Positions 51,847-61,392 are shown, counted from the first letter of the stretch. The stretch: DNA of 64,000 bases from CAYORM01 sp964406375 (GCA_964406375.1 CAYORM010000010.1:1-64000), one strand, 5' to 3'. Notes: generated by a model from the sequence alone, not told the origin. Numbers and translations are program-made.

Positions 51847-52259
51847 GCGGCCTCCGCCGCGTCCAGAGCGGCGCAGAGCGCCTCGAAGGGCAGCCGCACG
51901 CATTGGTGTCGTGAGCGGTGTGGGCGCACCGGCTCGAAGATCGCCAGCTCCGGCCAGGGCGGCGGCGCGTCCGTCTCGAGCATCGCCGTGACGGCATCGG
52001 CGATCGCGCGCAGCGCCGCGGACGTCAGCCCGGGGGCCCGCCCGGCGATCACCGCGGCGGCAGCCTCGCAGAGCAGACAGCCGCGCACGCGATGCCCGAC
52101 GGCTGTGACGTGGCCGGCAGCGAGGCGCAGGGCGATCTCCGCCCGGTCGCCGCAGAGCGGATTGTCGGCCCGGCCGCTCCCGTCGGCACCGTCCAGCGGC
52201 CACGTGGCGGGCCGCCGCGCCGTCTCGACGATCGCCTTCTGATAGAGCGCCTCGCTCAC
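51822..52259 (-). CDS. SufU/NifU-N-like iron-sulfur scaffold protein
   Basis: 145 residues from GTG 52259, a GTGA overlap with the preceding gene. The SufU/IscU ligand set is present: C36 and D38 in NPLCGD, C61 in RGCLLC, and C120 in RHQCVRLPFEAL. An extra C64 is unusual. SufU-type proteins scaffold Fe-S clusters or accept sulfur with zinc. As the last gene of the cox operon, it could help supply clusters to CoxS or sulfur for the molybdenum cofactor. Both are inference. The second half is shorter and less conserved than in IscU. Confidence 0.78.
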   Translation of the reverse strand: MSEALYQKAIVETARRPATWPLDGADGSGRADNPLCGDRAEIALRLAAGHVTAVGHRVRGCLLCEAAAAVIAGRAPGLTSAALRAIADAVTAMLETDAPPPWPELAIFEPVRPHRSRHQCVRLPFEALCAALDAAEAAQAGTASG

Positions 52260-53887
52260 GCCGGCTTCCCGCTGAGCGCGGCGAAGCTCTCCGGCGTGTC
52301 GATGTCGAGGAGGACCGCCCGGTCTCCACATTCGACCTCGACCACCGATGCCTCGTTCTCGCCGATGAGGTGCCGGGCTCCGACATCACCGGCCGCCTTG
52401 CGCATCTCGGCGAAGAACCGCCGGTCCCACAGCACCGGATTGCCGCGCTTGCCATGCGCCGTCGGCACGATGATCGCGCGACCTTCGGCCGGTGCATAGG
52501 CGGCGATCAGCCGGTCGATCAGGCGCGGGGTGATCCGCGGCATATCGCCGAGCAGCACGATGGCCGCATCGGCATCCTCCGGCACCGCGGCGATGCCGGC
52601 GGCCAGCGAGGTCGACAGCCCCTCAGCATAGCGCGGATTGTGGACGAGGGTCGCCTTCCGGCCGGCGAGTGCGGCTTTGACCGCGTCGGCCTCGTGCCCG
52701 GTGACCACGATCACGCCGCTGGTGGCGGCCGCCAGTGCCGCATCGACCACATGTGTGACCATCGGCGTGCCAGCGACCGGAAGCAGCAGCTTGTTCTCAC
52801 TGCCCATCCGCCGTGATTGGCCGGCGGCGAGCACCACCGCTGCGACGCGCGGGGCGCGTGGCGCTGTCTCGCGGTTCTCCGCGGCCTCGCGCGGCTGCGG
52901 TCGCGAGGGGATCTCGGTCAGAAGGCCGCCGACCCCCATCGCCATCAGATCGAGACGCGTCACCGGCAGGCCCGCAACGATGCGTCGGATCACCCAGTCG
53001 AAGCCGTTCTCCTTGGGGGAGCGGATGCAGCCCGGCAGGCCGAGCACTGGCATCGCGCCGATACGGGCGGAGAGCAGAAGGTTGCCGGGATCGACCGGCA
53101 TGCCGAAATGCTCGACCGTACCGCCGGCGAGCTCGATCGCGGCCGGGATGACGTCGCGCCGGTCGGTGATCGCCGAGGCGCCGACGATCAGCACGATGTC
53201 GACGCCGCCGCGCAGCTTCTGGATCTCGGCGGCGAGTGCCGCAGCATGATGGGTGCAGCGCCGTTCGATCGCGAGGGTTGAGCCGAGCGTCTCGATGCGG
53301 CGGCGGGTGATCTCGACCGTCTTGTCGAGGACCGAGGGCTTGGTCTGCGGGAGCTGCGTCTGGATCAGCCCGATCCGCATCGGGCGGTAGGGCGCGAGCC
53401 GGATCGCCGGGCCGCGCTCGGGCAGCTTGGCCATCGCCTCGGCCAGCAGCACCGCGTTGAAGGGGGCGGCGAAGGGGATGATCTTGATGGTCGCGATCAT
53501 CTGCCCGGCGCGCAGCCCGGCATAATCGGGGACGGTCGCGATTGTGATCGATTCGTCGATGCGGTTGAGCCGGTTGATCCGGTCGGCGTCGATCTTCACC
53601 ACGCCGTCCGTTTCGGCGAACAGGTTGACCCGTCCGGTGAAGGGGGCGGCGATGCGGATGCCGGGGCCGGGCAGGACGGAGGCGATCCGCTCCGCCGCCT
53701 CATCCTCGTGGATGTCCTCGCGCTCGAGCCGCGCGGCCACGATGGAGGCGACGCCTGCCCGCTTCAGCGTCTCGACATCGGCGGCGCTGAGCCGCCGGCC
53801 CTTGCGGAAGGTGGTGCCGCCGACGGCGATGGAATGGGCGAGGATGGTCCCCGCCGCCTGCTCGACCGGCGTGTCGCCAAAGATCAT
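52256..53887 (-). CDS. MPT-binding (MoeA/MogA-like) – MocA-type NTP transferase fusion
   Basis: 543 residues in two parts. Residues 1-340 are a molybdopterin-binding domain of the kind seen in MoeA-like proteins (IVLIVGASAITDRRDVIPAAI, VDPGNLLLSARIGAMPVLGLPGCIRSPKENGFD). Residues 350-543 are a MobA/MocA-like nucleotidyltransferase (AAVVLAAGQSRRMGSENKLLLP split motif; VVTGHEADAV; IVLLGDMPRITPRLID). The fusion probably turns Mo-molybdopterin into the cytosine dinucleotide cofactor used by CoxL-type enzymes. It overlaps xdhC by 4 nt upstream and the SufU-like gene by 4 nt downstream. Confidence 0.88.
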   Translation of the reverse strand: MIFGDTPVEQAAGTILAHSIAVGGTTFRKGRRLSAADVETLKRAGVASIVAARLEREDIHEDEAAERIASVLPGPGIRIAAPFTGRVNLFAETDGVVKIDADRINRLNRIDESITIATVPDYAGLRAGQMIATIKIIPFAAPFNAVLLAEAMAKLPERGPAIRLAPYRPMRIGLIQTQLPQTKPSVLDKTVEITRRRIETLGSTLAIERRCTHHAAALAAEIQKLRGGVDIVLIVGASAITDRRDVIPAAIELAGGTVEHFGMPVDPGNLLLSARIGAMPVLGLPGCIRSPKENGFDWVIRRIVAGLPVTRLDLMAMGVGGLLTEIPSRPQPREAAENRETAPRAPRVAAVVLAAGQSRRMGSENKLLLPVAGTPMVTHVVDAALAAATSGVIVVTGHEADAVKAALAGRKATLVHNPRYAEGLSTSLAAGIAAVPEDADAAIVLLGDMPRITPRLIDRLIAAYAPAEGRAIIVPTAHGKRGNPVLWDRRFFAEMRKAAGDVGARHLIGENEASVVEVECGDRAVLLDIDTPESFAALSGKPA

Positions 53888-54582
53888 TGACCCTCCGCAC
53901 CGCGCAGAACGGCGGTCATCTCCGCCATCACCGAGAGGGCGATCTCGGCCGGTGAGACAGCGCCGATCCTGAGGCCGGCCGGACCATGGATCCGCGCCGC
54001 CGTCGCGGCGTCGATCCCCTGCGCCGCCAGCCGCTCCAGCCGCGCCGCATGCGTCTTCCGGCTGCCGAGCGCCGCTATGTAGAATGCGGGCGAGCGCAAT
54101 GCGACGAGCAGCGCCGGATCATCCAGCTTCGGATCGTGGGTGAGGGTGACCACCGCCGTCCGACGATCGGGGCGGAGCTCTTCGAGCGCCTCGTCCGGCC
54201 AGTTCTGACTGATCGACACGCCGGGGAAGCGGTCGTCCGAGGCGAAGGCGCGGCGCGGGTCGATGACCGTGACCTCATAGCCGGCCAGCGCCGCCATCGG
54301 CGCCAGCGCCTGGGCGATGTGGACTGCGCCGATGATGGCGAGACGCAGCGGCGGGGTGAACACCTCGATGAAGAGCGCGCCGTTCTCGATCTCACCGCTG
54401 CGATCGGCCGCGACTCGCTCCCGGACGATCGCGCGCAGCCGGTCATCGACGGCGAGATCACCGGTGTCGGCCTCACCCTCGACGAGGAGGGCCTGTGCAC
54501 CGGTCGAGAGATCGGTCACGAGTGCCGCCGGCCGCTTGGCGGCCCGTGCCGCCTGCAGCGCATCGAGCAGCGATGCCTTCAT
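53884..54582 (-). CDS. XdhC/CoxF-like cofactor maturation protein (Rossmann part)
   Basis: 232 residues. The XdhC Rossmann domain is clear: PPLRLAIIGAVHIAQALAPMAALAGYEVTVIDPR, then RTAVVTLTHDPKLDDPAL and YIAALGSRKTHAARLERL. The glycine motif reads GAVHIA where most XdhC proteins have GAGHVG. XdhC binds molybdenum cofactor, protects it during sulfuration and hands it to xanthine-dehydrogenase-type enzymes. The separate upstream gene encodes the N-terminal XdhC_CoxI domain, so the usual two-domain protein is split here. 4-nt overlaps on both sides. Confidence 0.88.
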   Translation of the reverse strand: MKASLLDALQAARAAKRPAALVTDLSTGAQALLVEGEADTGDLAVDDRLRAIVRERVAADRSGEIENGALFIEVFTPPLRLAIIGAVHIAQALAPMAALAGYEVTVIDPRRAFASDDRFPGVSISQNWPDEALEELRPDRRTAVVTLTHDPKLDDPALLVALRSPAFYIAALGSRKTHAARLERLAAQGIDAATAARIHGPAGLRIGAVSPAEIALSVMAEMTAVLRGAEGQ

Positions 54583-54914
54583 TCAACGCGCTCCACGAAG
54601 ACCCGCACCTTGCCGCCGCAGGCGAGGCCGACCTCCCAGGCCTGCTCGTTGGTCACGCCGAATTCGAGAAGGCGCGGCCTGCCATCGGCGATCGCGGCGA
54701 GCGCCTCCTGAACGACGGCACCCTCGATGCAGCCGCCGGACACAGACCCCTCCATCCGGCCGGCGGCGTCGACGACGAGCTTGCTGCCGACCGGGCGAGG
54801 GGAAGAGCCCCAGGTCGAGACCACGGTGGCGACGGCCACGTCGCGCCCCTCGGCACGCCAGGCGGCAGCCAGGGTGAGGGGATCGGGCGCGATGGGGGAT
54901 TGGACGGGGATCAT
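54579..54914 (-). CDS. coxI: XdhC_CoxI N-terminal domain protein
   Basis: 111 residues from ATG 54914 with GAGGAGAAAG upstream; a longer frame overlaps coxE and is rejected. VATVVSTWGSSPRPVGSKLVVDA, MEGSVSGGCIEGAVVQEALAA and GLACGGKVRVFVE are the signatures of the XdhC_CoxI domain, including the cysteine in SGGCIEG. It should act with the Rossmann protein encoded next in cofactor insertion into CoxL. It overlaps coxE by 4 nt (54911-54914) and xdhC by 4 nt. Confidence 0.9.
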   Translation of the reverse strand: MIPVQSPIAPDPLTLAAAWRAEGRDVAVATVVSTWGSSPRPVGSKLVVDAAGRMEGSVSGGCIEGAVVQEALAAIADGRPRLLEFGVTNEQAWEVGLACGGKVRVFVERVE

Positions 54915-56293
54915 GCGACTTTCTCCTCGACGGCCGGGTCCTCGACAGCCAAGCGACGCCACCGCCGGATATCGCCGGCGGCGCGGCGCGGCCCGCTTCC
55001 CAGCGCCTCGACGAGCCCCTCGAGGCTGTCGAGGTTGTGGACCGGTCGCAGCTCGTCGACATGCGGGATCAGGGCACGCGCTCCGCTAGATTTTGGAGCG
55101 TACCCCTCCCAGCGCAATAAGGGATTGAGCCAGATCAGCCGCCGGCAGCTCCGGTGCAGGCGCTCGATCTCGGGGGCAAGGGCGGCACCGGCATCCCGGT
55201 CGAGCCCGTCGGTGATCAGCAGCACCACCGCCCCCTGCGCGAGCACGCGCCGCCCCCACAGCCGGTTGAACTCGGCAAGGCAGGCGCCGATGCGGGTGCC
55301 GCCGCCCCAGTCGCTCGCGGCGCCACCGACCCGGGCGAGCGCGTCATCGACGTCGCGGCGGCGCAGGGCGCGCGTCACGTTGGTCAGCCGCGTACCGAAG
55401 ACGAAGCTGAAGACGCGGTCGCGATCGGTCGTCAGCGCGTGCAGAAAGTGCAAGAGCACGCGTGAATAGCGGCTCATCGAGCCCGAAATGTCGCACAGGA
55501 CGACGATCGGCGGCGGCCGGCGCCGCCGCTCGCGACGCACCAGCGCGATGCCGGCCGCGCCACCGCGCAGCCGTCGCATGCTGGCGCGCATATCGACCCG
55601 TCGACCGTGCGGCTCCACCCGCCAGCGCCGCGTCGTGATCTCGCGCAGGGGCAGGGCGAGCCGCGCCATTGCCGCTTTGGCGCGCGCGATCTCCTCGCGC
55701 GACATCTGTTCGAAATCCTTGGTTTGCAGCTTTTCCTTCTCGGAGAAGGTGAGTGTCGCGTCGATCTCGAATTCCGGTTCGCCGGCATCCTCGGGCGCCT
55801 CGCCGCGCCCGGGCTCCGGCGGGCGCCCCTCCGCCAGCGCCTCGGCGAGGCGGCGATTGACCGGCTCGCCCTCATCCCGCCGGCCCTGGTCGATCTGCGG
55901 CAGGAAGAGCTGCATCGCCCGCTTGAGCAGGTCAGGATTCCGCCAGAAGAGATGGAAGGCCTGATCGAAGATCGGCTTCTGATCGCGCCGGCTGACGAGG
56001 GCGGCATGGAGCGCCCAATAGAGGTCCTGGCGGCTGCCGATGCCGACGGTCGCGATCGCCTCGATCGCCGCCAGGGTGCGGCCCGGCCCGACCGGCAGGC
56101 CAGCCGCCCGCAGCAGCCGGCAGAACTGCATGACATTGAGGGCGAAGCGGCCACCGGTACGAACCGGCGGCAGCCCGGACGCGTCATGTGGACTACGATC
56201 ATCCGGCAGCGCCCCGTTCGCGGAGCCGGGGGCGGACCCCGGGTGGGGCCGTGAGCCGGACCCTTCCCGCGGGCCGTCGACGGGATCGGCCAT
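54911..56293 (-). CDS. coxE: VWA-domain protein CoxE
   Basis: 460 residues. A disordered 45-residue N-terminus precedes RFALNVMQFCRLLRAAGLPVGPGRTLAA, a CoxE hallmark. The C-terminal von Willebrand A domain carries the MIDAS-type IVVLCDISGSMSRYSR (DxSxS). CoxE works with the AAA+ ATPase CoxD to build or insert the bimetallic/molybdenum active site of CoxL-type enzymes in Oligotropha-type systems. It starts 11 nt after coxD. Confidence 0.92.
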   Translation of the reverse strand: MADPVDGPREGSGSRPHPGSAPGSANGALPDDRSPHDASGLPPVRTGGRFALNVMQFCRLLRAAGLPVGPGRTLAAIEAIATVGIGSRQDLYWALHAALVSRRDQKPIFDQAFHLFWRNPDLLKRAMQLFLPQIDQGRRDEGEPVNRRLAEALAEGRPPEPGRGEAPEDAGEPEFEIDATLTFSEKEKLQTKDFEQMSREEIARAKAAMARLALPLREITTRRWRVEPHGRRVDMRASMRRLRGGAAGIALVRRERRRRPPPIVVLCDISGSMSRYSRVLLHFLHALTTDRDRVFSFVFGTRLTNVTRALRRRDVDDALARVGGAASDWGGGTRIGACLAEFNRLWGRRVLAQGAVVLLITDGLDRDAGAALAPEIERLHRSCRRLIWLNPLLRWEGYAPKSSGARALIPHVDELRPVHNLDSLEGLVEALGSGPRRAAGDIRRWRRLAVEDPAVEEKVA

Positions 56294-56304
56294 CGGTGTC
56301 TCCG

Positions 56305-57252
56305 TCAGGCCCGGCTCCCGCCGGCCATCTCGACGCGCAGTTCGGCGAGCAGCCGTGCCGCTTCCGAGCCGCGGATTCGTTCGATGTCGTCCTGGTATTT
56401 CAGGATGGTACCGAGGGTATCATGCACCGTCTCGGGGGCGAGCTCGAGTACGTCGAGCTCGTTCAGGGCGCTCGCCCAGTCGATCGTCTCGGCGACTCCC
56501 GGCTGCTTGAACAGGTCGATCTGCCGAAGCTTCTGGATGAAGGCCACGATCTGCGAGGAGAGCAGCTCGGGCGTGGCCGGCGCCTTGCGCCGCAGGATCT
56601 CGCGCTCGCGGTCAGCCGAGGGGTAGTCGACCCAGTGATAGAAGCAGCGGCGCTTGAGGGCGTCGTGGATCTCACGTGTGCGGTTCGAGGTGACGATGAC
56701 GACGGGCGGGGTCGCGGCCCGGATCGTCCCGAGCTCGGGGATCGTCACCTGGAAATCCGACAGCACCTCGAGCAGGAAGGCCTCGAAGGGTTCGTCCGTG
56801 CGGTCGAGCTCGTCGATCAGCAGGACCGGCGCGCCCGCCGGGTCGGGTTCGAGCGCCTGCAGCAGCGGCCGACGGATGAGGAAGCGCTCGGAGAAGACGT
56901 CGCGGGCGATCGCCTCGCGATCCTGTTGCCCGGCAGCCTCAGCGAGCCGGATCTCCAGCATCTGGCGCTGATAGTTCCACTCATAGACGGCCGAGGCGAT
57001 GTCGAGCCCCTCATAGCATTGCAGCCGAACGAGCCGGCGGCCGAGCGTCGTCGACAGGACCTTGGCGATCTCGGTCTTGCCGACGCCGGCCTCTCCTTCC
57101 AGGAAGAGCGGCCGTCCGAGCTTGAGCGCGAGGAAGAGCGCGGTGGCCAGCGGCCGGTCGGCGACGTAGTCGCCCTGGCCGAGCAGCGTCAGCGTCTCGT
57201 CGACCGAGGCCGGGATCGCGCGAGGAGTGGAGGAGGGGGAAGGCGTCATCAT
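56305..57252 (-). CDS. coxD: MoxR-type AAA+ ATPase CoxD
   Basis: 315 residues from ATG 57252 (ATG 57249 also possible). Walker A LEGEAGVGKTEIAKVL, Walker B APVLLIDELDRTDEPFEAFLLE, sensor-1 VIVTSNRTREIHDALKRRCFYHW. This is the MoxR/CoxD type that acts as a chaperone for metalloenzyme maturation. A strong hairpin lies upstream between coxM and this gene, so coxDE and followers may be transcribed at a lower level or from their own promoter. Confidence 0.93.
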   Translation of the reverse strand: MMTPSPSSTPRAIPASVDETLTLLGQGDYVADRPLATALFLALKLGRPLFLEGEAGVGKTEIAKVLSTTLGRRLVRLQCYEGLDIASAVYEWNYQRQMLEIRLAEAAGQQDREAIARDVFSERFLIRRPLLQALEPDPAGAPVLLIDELDRTDEPFEAFLLEVLSDFQVTIPELGTIRAATPPVVIVTSNRTREIHDALKRRCFYHWVDYPSADREREILRRKAPATPELLSSQIVAFIQKLRQIDLFKQPGVAETIDWASALNELDVLELAPETVHDTLGTILKYQDDIERIRGSEAARLLAELRVEMAGGSRA

Positions 57253-57344
57253 CGCTCGCCGGGTGCCGATCTGTGCCTCGGACAGTAGGGAAACGCGCCG
57301 TCTCAGGCCAGCCCGCGCGAAGGCCCGGGCAGCGGCCGCACAAA

Positions 57345-57372
57345 CGGACGGCCGGGCGAGCCCGGCCGTCCG
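57345..57372 (-). terminator. Strong hairpin between coxM and coxD
   Basis: A perfect 12-bp stem (CGGACGGCCGGG 57345-57356 / CCCGGCCGTCCG 57361-57372) with a 4-nt loop; on the minus strand it is followed by TTTG. It lies 23 bp after the coxM stop and before the coxD start. It probably ends or attenuates the coxSLM transcript. Confidence 0.8.
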
Positions 57373-57395
57373 CACCGCGCAGCAAGAAAGAAAGG

Positions 57396-58196
57396 TCAGC
57401 CCGCAGCGGCGGCGACCGCCCGCTTTGCCATGACGACGACGAGATGCGCCCGGTACTCGGCTGAGGCATGAATGTCGCTGTTCATGCCGTCCGCCGGGAT
57501 TGTCACCCCATTGAGCGCCTCAGGCGTGAAGTTCGCATTCAGCGCGGCCTCGATCTCCGTCGCCCGGAAGACCCCGTCATTGCCCGCCCCGGTCACCGCG
57601 ACGCGCACCCCCTCGGCCGTCTTGGCGACGAAGACACCGACCATCGCGTAACGGCTCGCCGGATTGCGGAACTTGACGTAGGCCGCACGCTCCGGCCGCG
57701 GGAAATGGACCTCGGTGATGATCTCGTCATCCTCGAGTGCCGTGGTGAACATTCCCTGGAAGAAATCGGCAGCCGCCAGCGTGCGCTTGTTGGTGCGCAC
57801 CGTGGCGCCGAGCGCCAGCAGCGCCGCGGGATAATCAGCCGCCGGGTCATTGTTGGCGACCGACCCGCCCAGAGTGCCGCGGTTGCGCACCTGCGTGTCG
57901 CCGATCATCTCGGCCAGCTCTGCCAAGGCCGGGATGACGCGGCGGACCGTCTCGGAGGTCGCGACGGCGACATGGCGCGTCATCGCGCCGATTGTCACCC
58001 CGCCGGCCTCCTCGCGGATCCCCTGCAACTCGGCGATGCCGTTGAGGTCGATCAGATCGGACGGCGCCGCGAGGCGCTGCTTGAGTGTCGGCAGCAGGGT
58101 CTGGCCACCCGCCAGGAACTTGCCGTCGGTGGCCGCGGCGATCTTGGCGACCGCGTCGGCGACCGAGCCGGCCTTATGATAGTCGAAGGCGTACAT
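57396..58196 (-). CDS. coxM: CO dehydrogenase-type FAD subunit CoxM
   Basis: 266 residues. FAD-binding motifs: the FLAGGQTLLP variant of AGGQSLxP at residues 27-36, and IGDTQVRNRGTLGGSVANNDPAADYP (residues about 98-123) with the conserved TxGG. In this family the medium subunit takes electrons from the 2Fe-2S clusters of CoxS and passes them to the quinone pool. It follows coxL by 32 nt; RBS AAGGAG. Confidence 0.94.
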   Translation of the reverse strand: MYAFDYHKAGSVADAVAKIAAATDGKFLAGGQTLLPTLKQRLAAPSDLIDLNGIAELQGIREEAGGVTIGAMTRHVAVATSETVRRVIPALAELAEMIGDTQVRNRGTLGGSVANNDPAADYPAALLALGATVRTNKRTLAAADFFQGMFTTALEDDEIITEVHFPRPERAAYVKFRNPASRYAMVGVFVAKTAEGVRVAVTGAGNDGVFRATEIEAALNANFTPEALNGVTIPADGMNSDIHASAEYRAHLVVVMAKRAVAAAAG

Positions 58197-58228
58197 CTTC
58201 TCGGCTCCTTGACGTTACGCGGCCGTGG

Positions 58229-60589
58229 TCATGCGGCGAGGCCCCGGTCCCGCATCGCGCGCCACACCTTCTCCGGCGTGGCCGGCATCTGCAGGTCGGC
58301 CCCGATCGCATCCGTCACGGCGTTCATCACGGCGGCGGGGGCGGCGATCGCCCCGGCCTCACCACATCCCTTCACACCCAAGGGGTTGGAAGGATTCTTC
58401 GTGACATAGGTGGAGACCTGGAACGAGGGCACGTCATCCGCCCTCGGCATGCAGTAATCCATGTAGGACCCGGTCAGCAGCTGCCCCGTCTCGCGGTCAT
58501 AGACCCCGTTCTCGAAAAGCGCCTGGCCGATGCCCTGGACGATCCCGCCATGCACCTGGCCCTCGACGATCATCGGGTTGATCAGCACGCCGAAATCGTC
58601 CACCGCGACGAAGCGGTCGATGCGGACGACGCCGGTGTCGCGGTCGATCTCCACCTCGCAGATCTGGCAACCCGCCGGGAAGGTGAAGTTCACCGGATCG
58701 TAGAAGGCGCTCTCCTCCAACCCCGGCTCGAGCCCGGGCGGGAAGTTGTGCGGCACATAGGCGGCGAAGGCGATCTCCTGGATCGTCTTGGCGCGATCGG
58801 TGCCCTTCACGGTGAACTTGCCGTCCTTGAACTCGATGTCGGCCTCGGCCGCCTCGAGCAGATGGGCCGCGATCTTCGTCCCCTTGGCGATGATCTTCTC
58901 GGCAGCCTTGACGATGGCGGAGCCGCCGACGGCCAGCGACCGCGAGCCGTAGGTGCCCATGCCGAACGGCGTCTTGTCGGTGTCGCCGTGGATCACCTCG
59001 ACCGACTCGACGGGAACGCCGAGATGCGAGGCGAGAAGCTGCGGGAAGGTCGTCTCATGCCCCTGGCCATGGCTGTGCGAGCCGGTATGGATCGTCACAT
59101 TGCCGGTCGGGTTGAAGCGGATCTTCGCCGATTCCCACAGGCCGACACCGGCCCCCAGCGAGCCGATCGCGGCCGAGGGCGCGATGCCGCAAGCCTCGAT
59201 GTAGCAGGAGAAGCCGATGCCGCGCAGCTTGCCGCGCCGCTCGCTCTCGGCCTTGCGCTGGGGGTAACCGGCGTAGTCGGCCGCCTCGAGCGCCAGGGCG
59301 AGCCCCTTGGGATAGTCGCCGCAATCATAGGTCATGATCACCGGCGTCTGGTACGGGTAATCGGTCGGCTGGATGAAGTTCCGCCGCCGGATCTCCGCCG
59401 GGTCCAGGCCGCATTCGCGCGCCGCCGTCTCGACGATGCGCTCGACCACATAGGTGGCCTCCGGCCGTCCGGCGCCGCGATAGGCGTCGACCGGTGCGGT
59501 GTTGGTGTAGACCCCCTGCACGTCGCAATAGATCGCCGGGATCCGGTACTGGCCCGACAGCAGCAGCGCGTAGAGATAGGTCGGCACGCAGCTCGCGAAG
59601 GTCGACAGATAGGCGCCGAGATTGGCGATCGTGTTGACCCGCAGCCCGAGGAACCGTCCCTCTTCGTCGAGCGCCAGCTCGGCCTTGGTCACGTGATCGC
59701 GGCCATGCGCGTCGGCGAGGAAACTCTCGCTGCGCTCGGCCGTCCACTTCACCGGCCGGCCGACCTTCTTCGCCGCCCAGACGCAGACCGTCTCCTCGGC
59801 ATAGATGAAGATCTTCGATCCGAAGCCGCCGCCGACATCCGGCGCCACCACCCGCAGCTTGTGCTCGGGCGCGATGCCGACGAAGGCCGACAGCACGAGC
59901 CGGGCGACATGCGGGTTCTGGCTGGTGGTGTACAGGGTGAAGCTGTCCGCACCGCGATCATATTCGCCGACGGCGGCGCGCGGCTCCATCGCGTTGGGGA
60001 TCAGCCGGTTGTTGACGATGTCGATCTGGGTGACATGCTTGGCCCGCGCGAAGGCCGCATCGGTCGCGGCGCGATCGCCGATCTCCCAGTCGAAGCAGAG
60101 ATTGCGCGGGATCTCGTCATGGACGAGCGGCGCTCCCTCCGCCTGGGCACGCGCCGGGTCGACGGTGGCCGGCAGAATCTCGTAATCGACCACCACCTTC
60201 TCGGCGGCGTCCTTGGCCTGCGCCAGCGTGTCGGCAATGACGACGGCCACATGGTCCCCGACATAACGCACCTTACCCTGGGCGAGGGCAGGGTGGTTGC
60301 CGGATTTGTGGATCGTGCCGTCCTTCTGGGTGATCGCCCAGCCACAGATCAGCCCGCCGATCTTGTCGGCGGCGAGATCATCGCCGGTGAGAACACCGAC
60401 GACGCCCGGCGAGGCCAGCGCTGCCGCCGTGTCGATCCTGCGGATCCGGGCATGGGCATGCGGCGAGCGCACGAACCAGGCATAGGCCTGCCCCGGCCGG
60501 TTGATGTCGTCGACGTAGTGACCGTTGCCGGTCAGAAAGCGATAGTCTTCCTTCCGGCGCAAGGGCGCGCCGATACCGTCCGGAGCCAT
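58229..60589 (-). CDS. coxL: CO dehydrogenase-type molybdenum large subunit (form II CoxL)
   Basis: 786 residues, xanthine-oxidase superfamily. Start ATG 60589 with GGGAGGAAAGGAC. Motifs: PLRRKEDYRFLTGNGHYVDDI at the N-terminus, VVAPDVGGGFGSK, and catalytic Glu in GCGEAGAIAAPAAV near the C-terminus. The active-site loop at residues 369-375 reads AYRGAGR. Form I CO dehydrogenases have AYxCSFR with the Cu-binding cysteine, so this is form II, whose CO oxidation ability is doubtful. It oxidises an unknown substrate at an Mo-MCD centre. Full maturation set is downstream. Confidence 0.95.
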   Translation of the reverse strand: MAPDGIGAPLRRKEDYRFLTGNGHYVDDINRPGQAYAWFVRSPHAHARIRRIDTAAALASPGVVGVLTGDDLAADKIGGLICGWAITQKDGTIHKSGNHPALAQGKVRYVGDHVAVVIADTLAQAKDAAEKVVVDYEILPATVDPARAQAEGAPLVHDEIPRNLCFDWEIGDRAATDAAFARAKHVTQIDIVNNRLIPNAMEPRAAVGEYDRGADSFTLYTTSQNPHVARLVLSAFVGIAPEHKLRVVAPDVGGGFGSKIFIYAEETVCVWAAKKVGRPVKWTAERSESFLADAHGRDHVTKAELALDEEGRFLGLRVNTIANLGAYLSTFASCVPTYLYALLLSGQYRIPAIYCDVQGVYTNTAPVDAYRGAGRPEATYVVERIVETAARECGLDPAEIRRRNFIQPTDYPYQTPVIMTYDCGDYPKGLALALEAADYAGYPQRKAESERRGKLRGIGFSCYIEACGIAPSAAIGSLGAGVGLWESAKIRFNPTGNVTIHTGSHSHGQGHETTFPQLLASHLGVPVESVEVIHGDTDKTPFGMGTYGSRSLAVGGSAIVKAAEKIIAKGTKIAAHLLEAAEADIEFKDGKFTVKGTDRAKTIQEIAFAAYVPHNFPPGLEPGLEESAFYDPVNFTFPAGCQICEVEIDRDTGVVRIDRFVAVDDFGVLINPMIVEGQVHGGIVQGIGQALFENGVYDRETGQLLTGSYMDYCMPRADDVPSFQVSTYVTKNPSNPLGVKGCGEAGAIAAPAAVMNAVTDAIGADLQMPATPEKVWRAMRDRGLAA

Positions 60590-60620
60590 GTCCTTTCCTC
60601 CCGGTTTGCCGCTGCGACGG

Positions 60621-61109
<489 letters not shown>

Positions 61110-61372
61110 GCTCACTCCCTCCTAAGTCCCAAGAAAGCGCCCCCGATAGCGCAGGCCGGCCGCAGAGCGGCTTGCCGGTGCCGAACCGGGACCGGCCGGG
61201 CCGGACATGCAGGGGGATTTCCCTGCCATCCGCCACTTCGCCGGCTGTTCGTCCGGCCGCTCCGAGCCTGGGTTTGTGTAATGCCTTTCCCTTCGATCGG
61301 TCGCGGTGGAGTTGCGCCACCGGACGGGCCTTCCACGGCCTCTTGAACCCGTCGAAGTCTCGCCGCTGAAAC
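61110..61372 (-). promoter_or_regulatory. Leader and presumed promoter region of coxSLM
   Basis: Together with the hairpin at its upstream end, about 300 bp without a gene I can support lie between coxG and coxS. The segment TTACACAAACCCAGG (minus strand, near 61265-61279) is the only A+T-richer part and may hold the promoter. Short frames on both strands are not protein-like. A strong AGGAGG serves coxS. Confidence 0.35.
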
Positions 61373-61392
61373 GCGGGCCGGTCAAGGCCCGC
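61373..61392 (-). terminator. Hairpin terminator after coxG
   Basis: GCGGGCC (61373-61379) pairs with GGCCCGC (61386-61392) around a 6-nt loop. On the minus strand it begins 21 nt after the coxG stop and is followed by GTTTC. It separates coxG from coxSLM. Confidence 0.6.
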
